NCBI RefSeq assembly: GCF_000005505.3
Contig: NC_016132.3
Span: 12,018,501-12,082,500, forward strand
Reading direction: 5' to 3'
Source: Brachypodium distachyon
Lineage: Eukaryota; Streptophyta; Magnoliopsida; Poales; Poaceae
Length of the DNA stretch: 64,000 nt
The translations under genes and the position numbers were made by a program. Below are positions 1-10,966 of this stretch, piece after piece (position 1 is the first letter of the stretch; the number at the start of each line of letters is the position of its first letter). The notes beneath the pieces are model-generated. The model was not told where the DNA came from, did not search any database, and saw only the letters and a program-made list of their open reading frames with translations.

Positions 1-1229
1 TGTGGACACTTTGCATATTGAGCTTGCAAATATTAAATGACTCTTAGTGTTAACTTTATAGAGATTATAGATTTGTCATATTGGTAATTTTTGGGTAATG
101 AAAAGAACAGAAGTTACACAAAATCACCACTTTTGAAGAACCTTATAGAAAAACTTTTTACTTTTACAAATGGCCAATGACGCCATGCTGGACATGAACT
201 GCATGAACAGGACGACGCTCGGGTACATCTCAGGCCACCGCAACGGTCGACGTCGGCGTCATGTGGCCTTCGAAGCACAAGCACACGATTGGGAAGCTGT
301 ACAGCCAAGCACGAGATGCCGGCCGTGATAGCCGCCTCCCTTCCGTGATTTCCGGTAGTGTCCTTCTCTTGCCTGAGTGGACCTGCTCCTCCAGGCTCCC
401 TTCGAAGTTCTGCCTCGCTCCTCCATCCCCGATCCGCCCCGCTGCACCGTGGCTCACAGGAGGTCGTCGCTCGCCTCACCACGCAAGGACACTGTCGCCA
501 TCGCCCGCCATGCCGTCAGACGGGGAGCCATAGTAGGGCATGAGGCGGCGGCTCAGAGGGGATGCGGATGTGCAGCAAGCTCGCGCCCCAGTAGCTGCAG
601 TCCCCCACGCATCGGCGGCGGACAGCAGCGTTGGAGACGTCACCGAAGTTGGGGAAGATGCCTGGCGCGGGAAGACCCAGTGGTCGAGGTGGCGCTCCAG
701 GTGTCTATCTACGTGCGCGCCAGCACGAGGAACCGAATGGTGATGGCTCCGGGGTGGTTGCGGCGCTGGAGGAGTCCCTTGGTGGCGAGGTAGGGACGCC
801 CGTGGTCGTGCTCCGACGCGGGGCGGCTGGGGCTCACGAGGATCAAAGCCGAGGGCGGCGGGGGCGGCGAGCTGCTCCGGTAGGCGGCGGATAGGAGTAG
901 GGACCACGGGGAGGCAGATCGGCTGCGGCAGCGCTCCCGCCGGAGTTAGAGAAGAAGCACGTCTAGAGACCGGCGACGGCGGTGGAGGACCGTCGGCGCC
1001 AGAGACCTACGGCGGCGGCCGCGACGAGGCAGGTCCAGGCCACGGCGACCTCGAGGAGGGACTAGGCGCGAAAGGTGACATCGTCGAGGCACCCCTCGAG
1101 GAGGTCCATCTCGAGTTCTCGTCGAACTCCCTTTGGTTTCGCGGTTGCTTTGTTCTGTCTGGGAAGAGGGATTGATGAATGCGCGGGAGCTCGTCCTGCC
1201 AGAGTTTTACGAGGAGGAGGTGGAGGCGC
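1..1229. other. Spacer without a supportable gene
   Basis: AT-rich up to about 170, then strongly GC-rich from about 180 to 1230. The GC-rich part gives overlapping open frames on both strands, but none shows a domain, splice structure or consistent codon use that I recognise. It may be a captured or decayed gene fragment. I see no terminal repeats around it. Confidence 0.4.
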
Positions 1230-1237
1230 GGGTCAGG

Positions 1238-1385
1238 CAGTGGCGAAGCTAGAGAATTAGATCACTGGGTTCAATCCCTTTGATTATAGCGTAATTTTTC
1301 ACTAATACGCAGAACTAACACTAGATTAATGAAAGAATTACTTATTTCATTGGGTCTCAATGGTTCTATAGCAGCTCCACCCCTC
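1238..1385. mobile_element. hAT-type MITE (148 bp) with 8 bp target duplication
   Basis: The element begins CAGTGGCGAAGCT and ends AGCTCCACCCCTC, which are imperfect inverted termini. It is flanked on both sides by the identical 8 bp GGGTCAGG (1230-1237 and 1386-1393). An 8 bp duplication and CAG-type ends are hallmarks of the hAT superfamily. No coding capacity. Confidence 0.72.
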
Positions 1386-1960
1386 GGGTCAGGGGAAGCG
1401 AAGGCGGAGGCGGGAAGAGGGGCACGAGCTTGTCCAGCGTGGCACCGACATGTGGGCCCCCTTGTTAGGTTTCACGTCAAAATTCACTCGGCTGTCTAAT
1501 AAGTGCGCAGCTGCCTAATAAGTGTGTGGAAGTACGTCTGTGCTAAAAACGGTTGTGATTTGTAAAAAAAATTAGAAAAAGATACTTTTTCTAAAAGGCT
1601 GTCTCAATTGTGGTAGTTTTGTGTAATTGTCTCTGAAAAGAATTATGGGTAAGTTGAGGCTCTAACTTTCTTACACGTTTTTGCTAAAAAAAATCTTACA
1701 CGTATACCAATGTATATGCTATGTCTAATGAAGCATGCACAAAAGTTCTTAGGATAATAAATGCAAGAAAATGTAACATCCTGATATCGTACCACAACCT
1801 TGTCGTCAAAATTTGCTTAGTGTTGCTCGGAGAAAGGTATTGAACATTCAGCTAGTACCGAAAACAGATGTGCAAACAGCAGACCTTATCAATTTAGATC
1901 ATGCACACACAACAAGCTAGGCTCGTGTGGCTGTAGGCTGCTCTAGAAACACAACTGCTA

Positions 1961-2072
1961 CTCTTCTAATTCTAAATTTTTGATTCAAATTTGCCCAAAT
2001 ATGAATGTATTTATTCTTAAAAAACGTCTAGATACATGTAATATTTCGACAACAATTTAGAATCGGATGGAG
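1961..2072. mobile_element. Degenerate Stowaway MITE
   Basis: It sits between TA dinucleotides. The right end reads GGATGGAG, a diverged form of the usual GGAGGGAG end. The middle shares the 'ctagatacatgtaatatt' block with the ~113 bp MITEs at 17146, 31217, 36422 and 43893, so it looks like an old copy of the same family. Confidence 0.55.
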
Positions 2073-2685
2073 TATTATTTTATTTTATTTGCACAAAGCA
2101 CACCTATTAATATCACAGCGAGGTACTCCCGGAGTATGGCTGTAGCCTTTGGGAGTACGTTGTTAGAATGAGATCGAGAATGATAGAGGTCATCATGCAA
2201 CGATGACAAGACAAGGTACAAGACCATAGAGCTCTTCCAACTGCATTTTGATCAGGCTCCTCCAACATCGATCATATGTGCTCCCAAAGGCTTCTGGTTC
2301 TACTCAAACGCATCATGGGCCATTTTGTTGGCTAGCAAACAGAGCCGAAGCGGATGGCCTAAGTTATAGGAGACGAATGGTACGCGGGAAAATATGCCCA
2401 CTGGACAGCCACTTGAAAGCCACGCACTATAGGTAGAAACAGTAATCTACAGTGATGAACAGCAAGGATGGATGCAGGGTGGTATTAGAAAATGATAATA
2501 AAAAGGTTTCCAAAATCAGAAGAGATCTGCATTCTTGCGGAATCTGAACACTTTCTATCTTAGAACCTAGCCGAAGCTTAACACGAAACAAAAGAAGGAT
2601 AAATGAAGTATCCCGGAGCTACCAGCAAAACAGATCTGACAGCGTACCAGCAAAACAGATCTGACAGCGTATAAGCTAGGTCATG
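2073..2685. other. 3' flank of the ankyrin-TPR gene, no gene seen
   Basis: Non-coding spacer downstream of the minus-strand gene that ends at 2686. A 27 bp direct repeat (taccagcaaaacagatctga core) lies at about 2620-2670. No ORF with recognisable content. Confidence 0.4.
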
Positions 2686-5600
2686 CTACTCTTCAGCGCG
2701 TCGAGCATTCTCCATTGCCTCCAAGGCTTCCCTGCAATAAAAAACGACACATTTCTTAAGTACAACTTTTTGTTCAGCCACACTCCGTCATATAACAAAG
2801 GCAAAACGATACATTTCTTAAGCATTAGGACAACTTTTTGTCCGGACACTCGTAATAGCAAACAAAGGGAAAACGATATATATCTTAAGTAACCATTTGG
2901 ACAATTTTTTGTTCAGCCACTCTCGTAATAACAAACAAAGAAGATCAAGAATGTATGGTTCATCTGAGAAATTTCTCAAATTAATTGAGGGGCAAACCAA
3001 AGCTGCATTTGCAACTGTTAAAATACAAACAGGTGCTAATGGCCTAATCCACATGGTACCCTTCTGGAGCTTAGATCATCATTTTATCCATGTACTGAAC
3101 TATGCCTATAAGAAGACAGATAAATCGCTTTTACTCCATGAGAACAAACAGTTACATTGGTTTTTGTAAGAAATGAATTGACCTGTCAGCAGGCCAGGTA
3201 CCGCATGTAAGTAGCAAACAACTCGTGCTGCCAATATAACATGAAAGAATTACCTTGAACCTCTCTGAAGATCAACATTTGTAGGTTCCAGCTTCAAACC
3301 ATCTGCATAAGCCTTGTGTGCATTGCTGTAGTCCTGCATGTAGACGCTAGCAAACGATCAATTCCATGATCACAAAAGCCAGCGCAACTACGTACTGAGT
3401 TTATATGTTCTTTTTACCTTCAGAAGCATAAAAGCTGCCCCTTGTCTGTAACAGGCTTTGGGCCAACGAGGTCGAAACATTCTGCACATATTAGCGTCGG
3501 AGAGAGCAAGATTTCCACTTCCCAAGCGTAACATGCAGAGACTCCTATTTGCTAGCAGGGTTGCATTATCATCATCTTCCATACTGCCAACTTGCATTGC
3601 CTACAGTTCCCCAATTTCAAACGGTGCACAAGATTTTTATTGCAATCGTAATTGAGTATCACAGTAGTTTTAAGGCAAAATTTGGCTTTAGAGACCGCAG
3701 CAAATCGTAATTAAGTACCTAGCAAATACATGATCCAGCTTTTTATTTGGGCAAAGTCCACAAAAAAATGGTGTCAAAGAGCCATTTGCCAAGTTTTAAA
3801 CTAACTTCACATAAGAATTTCCTTTTATCTGTTGTATTGTTGAACATATTCTTTATAATATTTTAGCCCTGTAATTTCTATATCGACTGCTAGCTAGGAC
3901 ACACCCATTTATCTGTTGTATTGATAGTGACTGAAAGAAAAGCAAAACCAATGATCAAAACAAGGGTAAGACCTTTAGAATCATCTTAAATAACCCATGA
4001 AAATTACATGATTACATTTTTTTAGGAAAAAAATTGCTCCCCATATATTTCTGTAAATCATGGAAACATATCTAAACAGGAAACGGTAGCAAACTAGTCT
4101 ACTGGGTAAAAAATATGGAAGTTTAATCAATGACTGAACTTAAGTTACTTTTATCATACTGTCTTTGTATCTAAAGTTTTACCAAACAAATATAGCTTTA
4201 GAAGGAACTCCAATAAGGTGTCAACAGAGCTACAATATAATGTTTACACATGTTTTTTTCTAAAAAATAGGAACAGACTTCACCCAATTAAAACGTGGCT
4301 GAGATGACTAACACTGGTATACAGCTCTCCTGCCATCAAATATTCTTCTCACCTAAAAGCCTCTTTAGCGTGTAACTTCAGCTCAGCCTTTTTCTTTTCA
4401 CACTGATACTTATCCTGGTCATAGAATTTTTGTAGTCACAACACCAGCAAGTAGATGCATCTAGGCATTAACAACAACGACAACATCATATCATAACTCT
4501 GGCTGCACTGGTATATAACATTTTCATTTATTGTTTTTTTTTTGAGGAATCGCCGGGGGGGAAGTCTCCCCACCTGAATATATTACCCAAACGAGCCCGA
4601 GGGGCAATACATCTTGCTGAAGCAAGAACAATAAAAATACAAAAACCAAGTACAAGATTGCAATGGAACACAAGAACAACCTCCTAAACAACAACTACTT
4701 GCATCTAGGCGGTTGCATACAGCACCGGTTCTATCATAACCCTGAACAAGGAGCACAAGCATGGAGGAGAGAGGCTGTCAATGGCCGCACCAATGCCAGA
4801 AGACAACACAAAGGTATCACGAACCAGGGCGACGCCATGGAAGCTCCAAAGTAGCCACACCGAAACCGACAGTCAAGCCCACCACTCGGCACCAAACAAA
4901 GAAGCTGCACTTTCACCAATACCACGACTTCAGAGCTCACCACGGAAGGACGGCATAGTCCTGGGGGAATGTGGGAGTTGCCGAAGAAGCAGGAGAGGAC
5001 TCAAGCTCAACAATCATGCATCAAAAGAACACAAATTCTCCACCGAAAGGGAGGTCATAGCCCAAAGAGTGGGGGAGAAAAAGGTGAGACATGATCTCAG
5101 AGAGCACCACTAGTGATAATATCTCCACCAGAAGGGAGGTTATTGCCCAGCGGGGAGTGTAGATGAAGGGTGCCATACAACAAGTCGATGGAGATAACTG
5201 CAACCGGAAAGCGGCAGGGGGAAGATCATGAGGAGCCAACATGGATGAGGGGAAATGAGTGGAGGGGTGGGGGGATCATCAGTGAAAAGGCGACCAAAAA
5301 CATGCCACTGCCAAGGGGAGGGGGGGGGGGGGGGGGTAGGGCTAGGCGAAAGCTCGGATTCTCGGATAACAAAGACACAACCAACACACAGACCCTCTAT
5401 CACGGCCATCTCCTACAGGAGGATGCCGCCTCCATGGTAGCCATCTGCAAAACCATGGATCCTGGAGCAAATCATCACAGGGTGCATAGAGACTTCCAAG
5501 TCCAAACCACGACATCGACCGTTAGGCAGAGCCGCCACCATAGCAGCCATCTGCAGACCATGGTTACCGAAGGAAATGGCAATGCCACCACCGTTAGGCA

Positions 5601-8600
5601 ATGCCACCACCATAGCAGCCATTTTCATTTATTGTGAATATCATTAGCAAGCATATGTAGGGCAGAAATGCACAGGAATGGGAGACTAGTGACAATGAGA
5701 AATAATATTACAGGATGACAACTGAGTATCGATGAAATACATACCCTCGGCTTCAAACCACAAGATTTCACATGAGAAATGATTCCATCAATACTCCAAT
5801 CCGGAAATGTTGAAATAGGAAAAGTTAAAGGAAATAACATTTCAACAAATTCCCTGCCTCGAAGAGCGGCAACTTCAATTGGAGTTCTACCGAACTGCAA
5901 GAGTAGAATAGATGCTTAGTTTCAAGATTAATTATAGTCGGTATAAATCACAATTATAGTTGCAAAGTATATCAACATCACTAATAGGATCCCAAGTTAA
6001 AGGCATTTCAAACAGATGACTAGATGGACTTAGCAGAGAATCACAAATTTATTGCACATGGACAAATGTATCCTTCCAAACAGAATTTGTAAAATAAAGC
6101 TTAACATGTTAATCTTCTGATATTGCATAAATTTGTCAAAACACAAATCCACATGTAGGGAGCTAAATGTGTTTGCAAAAGATCATCTTTTGTTTGTTTG
6201 AGCAGCCTATGAAGAATTTATTTTTTAAGGAAACTATAGGAGATGCTCCAACAGTATAAATTATATTAATAAGTAATGAAAACACTTTACAGAAATTTAC
6301 AAATGAGACACCAACCACAAAAGATCAAAGAAAAGAACTAATGGCCGTAAGCCAATCTAGGAGGAAAGCCTAAGCTCCTCCTTAAGCCTAACACTTAATC
6401 AATTAATCGTTTTTTGTTTTTTTCGTTCAGTATATGACCCAGAAAATGTGTGGCACGTTTTAAAATATACTCCAGAAAGTTATTAAAATCTACAACGGTT
6501 CAGGTATTCAAGATGATAATGAGTAAGAGCCACCCTTCAAAAACAAAACACAAAAGTTGAAGATCAAAAAGAGGCACTCCCTCCGATCCATAATAAGTGT
6601 CTGAGATTTAGTAAAACTTTGTACTAAGTTGGTACAAAATCTGAGACACCTTTTATGGATCGGAGTTAGTACATATGTCTTGCATGGTCAGACATAAAAA
6701 AAAATTAACGTCAGGAAGAAGTGCAGTACTCACTTGATAACATACACTAAGCAAGTGGCTTGACTACTTATTTCTTTTTGTGTAGAGCACTTATCATCAT
6801 ACCAGCCACGCTTAACTAAAGCATTGAGTTTTCTCTTCATGCAAGAATTATGTATTCCAGGCAGCATGGGTACGCTTGGTTAAAACTTAAAAGAACTGTA
6901 GGTGATTATCTAGTCTCTCAACTGACTAAAGCCCAACTTGACCCCATGGAGAAATAAAATTCAGATATCTACAACCACATAATGCGTGAGATTATATCAT
7001 GACAGCACTAACAAAGCAAGATAATAAAACTCACATCATCTGAAATATTGGGATTAGTGCCAGTGTCTAGTAAGGACTTCAAAATACCAGGTAAGCCAAG
7101 ATCAACTGCTGTCATCACGTAAGTAGCACCATTGGAGCCAATAAAATTCACATCAGCACCAGCCTGTTTAAATGAATTTCCATTTCATCTTTTGAATTGG
7201 TGCTTAAGATATCATCGACATGAAACTTGTGCCAAAGAAAATGAAGCAGCAGCCGAATATTACACTTACAGCTCGTTTGGTAGCCCTCATTTCATTTCAT
7301 TTGTTAGAAAGAAAATGAAATCAAAATTTGATAGGATTTCATTTGGTTGAATTTGAATTCCGGATTCAAAATTCATGTTTGTCTACCACATGGATTTGTA
7401 GAATAAGAGACAATTCCAGAGAAATGATGGTTTTAGAGAGGAATTGGGGTTAGTTGTAGTGTGATTCCATGGAATTTCAGACTAAATTCATGTAGCCAAT
7501 TCCGCGGCAGCCAAACAAGTCGATTTCTAGAATCCAAAATGAATTCCAGAAGTCCAGGCCCAAATGATGGGTACCAAATGAGCTGTTAAGGAAGATCCAT
7601 GACAAGAAAGATTACTGACCTTAATGAGTAGCTTCACGCATTCCAGTTTGTCAGTAGGATTAAAACATCTTATGACCATCTCCAATGGGGTGTCATCAAG
7701 GTTCAAAACCTTATTAGGCTGTGGAAAGTGGATGAATCAATTTCTAACACTTGTAAACAGAAGGCGCAAGAGAAATAAAACCAGCCCAACGTTTGTTGGA
7801 TTATAAGTATTTCTCAAGGTAAAGATGTTAATATAAAACCAGCCCATAAACTGTTGCCGTCTTACATCTGCATGGCTGTCCAACAAAATCTTCATTGTGC
7901 CCCGTCGACCATGAGTGCAAGCCGTATGCAACGGTGTCCCACACCTAGCATTTAAATCCACGTTGATTCCTCTTGAGAGCAGAAGTTCTAGAACTTCACA
8001 TTGTCCTGCAAAAGAATTTTGAAGAAGTTAAATAAGACAAGCACACTTTACACTGAAATCCCACTGATCACCCGAGCTCCAATAGTATGAATTGCGGGTA
8101 AGGAACGGAGAGACCTTTCCCTGCAGCGGCATGGAGAGGTGACCCGGCATTACCAGTCAACGTCACATCAGCACCATGATCAAGAAGATACCTTGCAGCA
8201 GCAGCTCTCCCAAAAAAGGCAGATAGGAACAGTGGGGTGTTGCCTGCAAAATATATAGGAAGTTAAGTAATCCTAATGCAGTGCCAAATGACTCTCCTTG
8301 CATCAACTGACCACTATTTTGCTGGTACTGATACAGTAGACACCTAAGGTATATGGTGACAACTAATGTGAAAATGTGCCTGCATATATTGATTTTAACA
8401 ATCCATACTGAGAAGGTACGTAAGTATAAAATCAAATTTGAGGCCTAGATCTAACCGGCCATATTATTCCTAATAATAAAAGCATGAAGGTTTCCTTCGT
8501 CGTCGTCCGCGGTGCATCAATTTCCGTGCATGTTTTGATTTTTCGTGTCTCCTTACACTCCATCGAACCTTCCTTTTCCTATTTCCACAGCGCTGCCTTC

Positions 8601-9374
8601 TCGGGCCGCCGCCGCCGACTCAACTGCCCGCGCAGCACCTCCCTGTGGTGACCGCTCTCGATACGCGTCGGCGCCGGATTAGATTATCGTGCAAGAGACG
8701 AGCAAAGGGGTTCAAGGCTGATCGGCTCTATCCACCGTTCCTCGTGCACTGCACCACCGCGTGCTCTGACGCCAGCCACGGCCGGCAGGCGGGCAGTGTG
8801 GACTGGGTGCCATGTCCGTGGCCGCAGCTGCTAGCATCGGCCCCGAGATCATTTTGATTGAATGTCCAATTATATTGTGATGTTTTGTATAAACATGAAT
8901 TTTCGTGTGCACGTGTTTAAGCGGCCGTGGCAAAACACGGGCACTGTACTAGTATGGATAAAAGCAGCAAGAGTGAAGCAGTAAACTGAACCTGTGTTGT
9001 TCCGTTGGTTGATGTCGAGGCAGAGGTCCTGGACGAGGTACCGGCAGACGTCGACCCGCCCCTCCATGGCCGCCAAGTGCAGCACGCCGTTCCCGGTGGA
9101 GCTCTGCACCGCCGCCGCCACGACGGCCGCCTCGCCGCGCCCGGAACCATCCAGCCCCCGCGCCATCTCTTGGCAACACAAAAGGGAAATCCGCAGCCGA
9201 TCGAGTCGTGATCAGTTACCACCAAGCAATAAGAGAGAAAATTAGCCCTAGCCATCTCCTTTGGTAAGAGCGAGAGGGGAGACGGGGAGGAGGGTTACTT
9301 TTGATGAGGCCGAGGTTGCCATCGAAGGCGGCTTGGAGGAGCGCCATCTCCCGCTGATGCTTCGTCTTCTCCAT
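2686..9374 (-). CDS. Ankyrin-repeat plus TPR protein, with an in-frame TGA
   Basis: Exons (minus strand): 9374-9299, 9168-8992, 8243-8115, 8005-7866, 7718-7620, 7163-7035, 5894-5745, 4414-4313, 3600-3418, 3333-3254, 2731-2686. All junctions are GT-AG and phases join. The start is the ATG in MEKTKHQREMALLQAAFDGN. The full frame would be 436 residues. Ankyrin repeats fill residues ~50-290 (e.g. GSPLHAAAGKG, GTPLHTACTHGRR), followed by one TPR block at ~315-425 (LLANRSLCMLRLG, WPKACYRQGAA). This order matches a grass-expanded ANK-TPR family, presumed to scaffold protein interactions; no enzymatic role is visible. Exon 8 carries TGA at 4349-4351 (codon 322), just before the TPR, so the product may stop after 321 residues or the gene may be dying. 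That stop overlaps a strong cryptic donor, AG|GTGAGA. Introns hold a Helitron-like element, MITEs and a retroposon. Confidence 0.85.
4519..5635 (-). mobile_element. Retroposon insertion (LINE/SINE-like or retrocopy) with 16 bp TSD
   Basis: The identical 16 bp CATTTTCATTTATTGT lies at 4519-4534 and 5620-5635. A T-run starts right after the left copy, which is a poly(A) tail on the minus strand. Long target duplications plus poly(A) are the signature of LINE-driven insertion. The ~1.08 kb body has no recognisable reverse transcriptase. It may therefore be a 5'-truncated LINE 3' region, a non-autonomous retroposon or a reverse-transcribed RNA. It lies in intron 7 of the ankyrin-TPR gene, in the same orientation as that gene. 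Confidence 0.75.
5320..5336 (+). repeat. Poly-G tract (17 G)
   Basis: An uninterrupted run of 17 G inside the retroposon, preceded by GGGGA. It could fold into a G-quadruplex and is a likely site of sequencing or replication slippage. Confidence 0.9.
6577..6669. mobile_element. Stowaway-like MITE
   Basis: Starts CTCCCTCCGATCC and ends with the complementary GGATCGGAG. The arms TAATAAGTGTCTGAGATTT and AAATCTGAGACACC pair as inverted repeats. It lies in intron 6 of the ankyrin-TPR gene. The flanking TA is degraded. Confidence 0.7.
7269..7585. mobile_element. PIF/Harbinger (Tourist-like) MITE, 317 bp
   Basis: Termini CAGCTCGTTTGGTA and TACCAAATGAGCTG are inverted repeats. The flanks are TTA on both sides (7266-7268 and 7586-7588), the 3 bp target duplication typical of PIF/Harbinger. 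It lies in intron 5 of the ankyrin-TPR gene, only 34 bp from exon 5. A second copy is at 10010-10328. Confidence 0.82.
8450..8952 (+). mobile_element. Non-autonomous Helitron-like element
   Basis: The 5' end reads TCTAACC and the 3' end reads CTAG, with A at 8449 and T at 8953, fitting insertion between A and T without duplication. A hairpin with arms CGTGTTT and AAACACG lies about 12 nt before the CTAG, as Helitrons require. The 5' portion contains the CTAATAATAAAAGC block common in grass Helitrons. The interior (about 8590-8850) is GC-rich and may be captured sequence, but I do not recognise it. It fills most of intron 2 of the ankyrin-TPR gene. Confidence 0.68.
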
Positions 9375-9789
9375 GGCGATCGGCTGGGCGGCGGAGGCGA
9401 GTTGCTCCTTGCTCGTGTTCGTGTATGACGGTTGCTATTCTGGGAGGGGAAGCGAATGGGCTGGGCTTCCGTTATATGAGGTCTGGCTGCCAAGACCACG
9501 GGTCAACTGGGCATGCTACTCTGGTCTTTTTCATTCGGCACAAATTTTAACTTTCAGTGTCACTTTGATGAAATACTCCGTCAAGAGATTTGACAGAATA
9601 AATAGAAAAACAAAAACAGGCCTCACTTCATATACTCCCAAAAAAAGACAAGCACAGATTTTGAGATTTTACTTTGACCAACAACCATTACGCTAATGAT
9701 TTGATGGGTACGTGCTACAAAAATTATATCGTTTGGATTCGTATTTCAAAAACCTTTCCGGTATGAAAGTAACATATGATCTACATATG
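9375..9789. other. Promoter-side flank of the ankyrin-TPR gene
   Basis: Upstream region of the minus-strand gene. I see no other gene and no convincing TATA box close to the start. Confidence 0.35.
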
Positions 9790-9990
9790 AAAGTGAAATC
9801 AAAAATTTTGATAGGATTTCATATGGTTGAATTTGAATTCCAGATTCAAAAATCATGATTGTCTGCTACATGGATTTGTAGAATAAAAGACAAGTTAAGA
9901 TAATTGGTAGGTTTTAGAGAGGAATTGGGTTTAGGTATGGGTGCAATTCCATGAAATTCCAATTTATTTCCAAATAGTGCCAAGCAAAGA
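9790..9990. mobile_element. Truncated copy of the Harbinger MITE family
   Basis: It shares long stretches with 7300-7500, including 'ataggatttcat' and 'ggttttagagaggaattgg', but lacks both CAGCTCG termini. It ends just left of the intact copy at 10010. Confidence 0.65.
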
Positions 9991-10009
9991 AATGAGTCCT
10001 AAAATCTAA

Positions 10010-10328
10010 CAGCTCGTTTGGCATCCAACATTTGGGCCTAGAATCCATGAATTAATTTTGGATTTCAAAAGTCAACTTGTTTGGCTGGCGCGGAATTGGA
10101 TATCGGAATTCAATATGAAATTCCATAATCACACTATAGTAATCTCAGTTTCTCTCTAAAAGTCATAATTTCTCTAAAATTATCTCTCACTGTACAAATC
10201 CATGTGGCAGAGAAACATGATTTTTGAATTTAGAATTCAAATTCAAGTAAATGAAATCGTATTAAAAAATTTATTTCATTATTTCTACAAAACAAAACGA
10301 AACGAATTGAAGGTTACCAAACGAGCTG
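10010..10328. mobile_element. PIF/Harbinger (Tourist-like) MITE, 319 bp
   Basis: Termini CAGCTCGTTTGG and CCAAACGAGCTG. The flanking TAA occurs on both sides (10007-10009 and 10329-10331), i.e. the TTA duplication read on the other strand. Interior blocks such as 'aatttagaattcaaattcaa' match the copy at 7269-7585 in opposite orientation. Confidence 0.82.
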
Positions 10329-10966
10329 TAAATGAATTACATGATTCCAAGCCAAATGATGGGTGTCAAACAAGCTGTTATACATGCAATCACTCAAAGG
10401 CTCTGCCACACATGTTTGGTCGTGACTGGTGAGAGCATGCATTTTTTTTCCCGCACTAACCATAGACCGCTGCCACCGTCACACTCACCACAGATCTCCG
10501 TCAAAGTGGCAATGATGGTATTTCATTATTCGCTCAATAGAGCACTGATGGTATTTCATTTATTAGCTCAATAGAGATGTCCATTTGAGGTAGCTCATTG
10601 AGAGTTGATTTTTAGGCCAAGATGTCCGTTTGCCTACGTAGTACATTTGAGATAACTTTAGAGTAGCCCATTGAAAATGCTCTTTATCTCGCGAAACCCT
10701 GTTTATGTCCTTGTGGCGACCATGTCCAATCATGGCTGTCCATAACCGATATTGGCAATTGATGTCGCACACAGAGCTTCGACATTAGATTGTTAATCAT
10801 GCTGTGGTGCAGGCTCCTCTTTTAGCTTGGACGTTTGTGACATTTGCCTAATGAAACCACTGCACTACGAAAATGCCGTTCGGCGTCCGGGTGAGTTTCC
10901 TTATTGACGACCTTATCAAAAACATACTCATAGGTGCGTGACGAAAGAGCCAGTTCATCAATAGTG
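10329..10966. other. Spacer, no gene seen
   Basis: Between the Harbinger MITE and the NLR remnant. It has short imperfect direct repeats ('gatggtatttcatt' twice near 10514-10560) and no recognisable coding sequence. Confidence 0.35.

Noticed and set aside
476..907. 143-codon minus-strand frame near the left end
   Set aside because: Pro/Arg/Ala-rich translation typical of GC-rich non-coding DNA; no motif recognised.
3660..3720. Frame reading RFAAVSKAKF as a missing TPR exon
   Set aside because: No usable splice phase, and the expected sequence is found instead as the continuation of exon 8.
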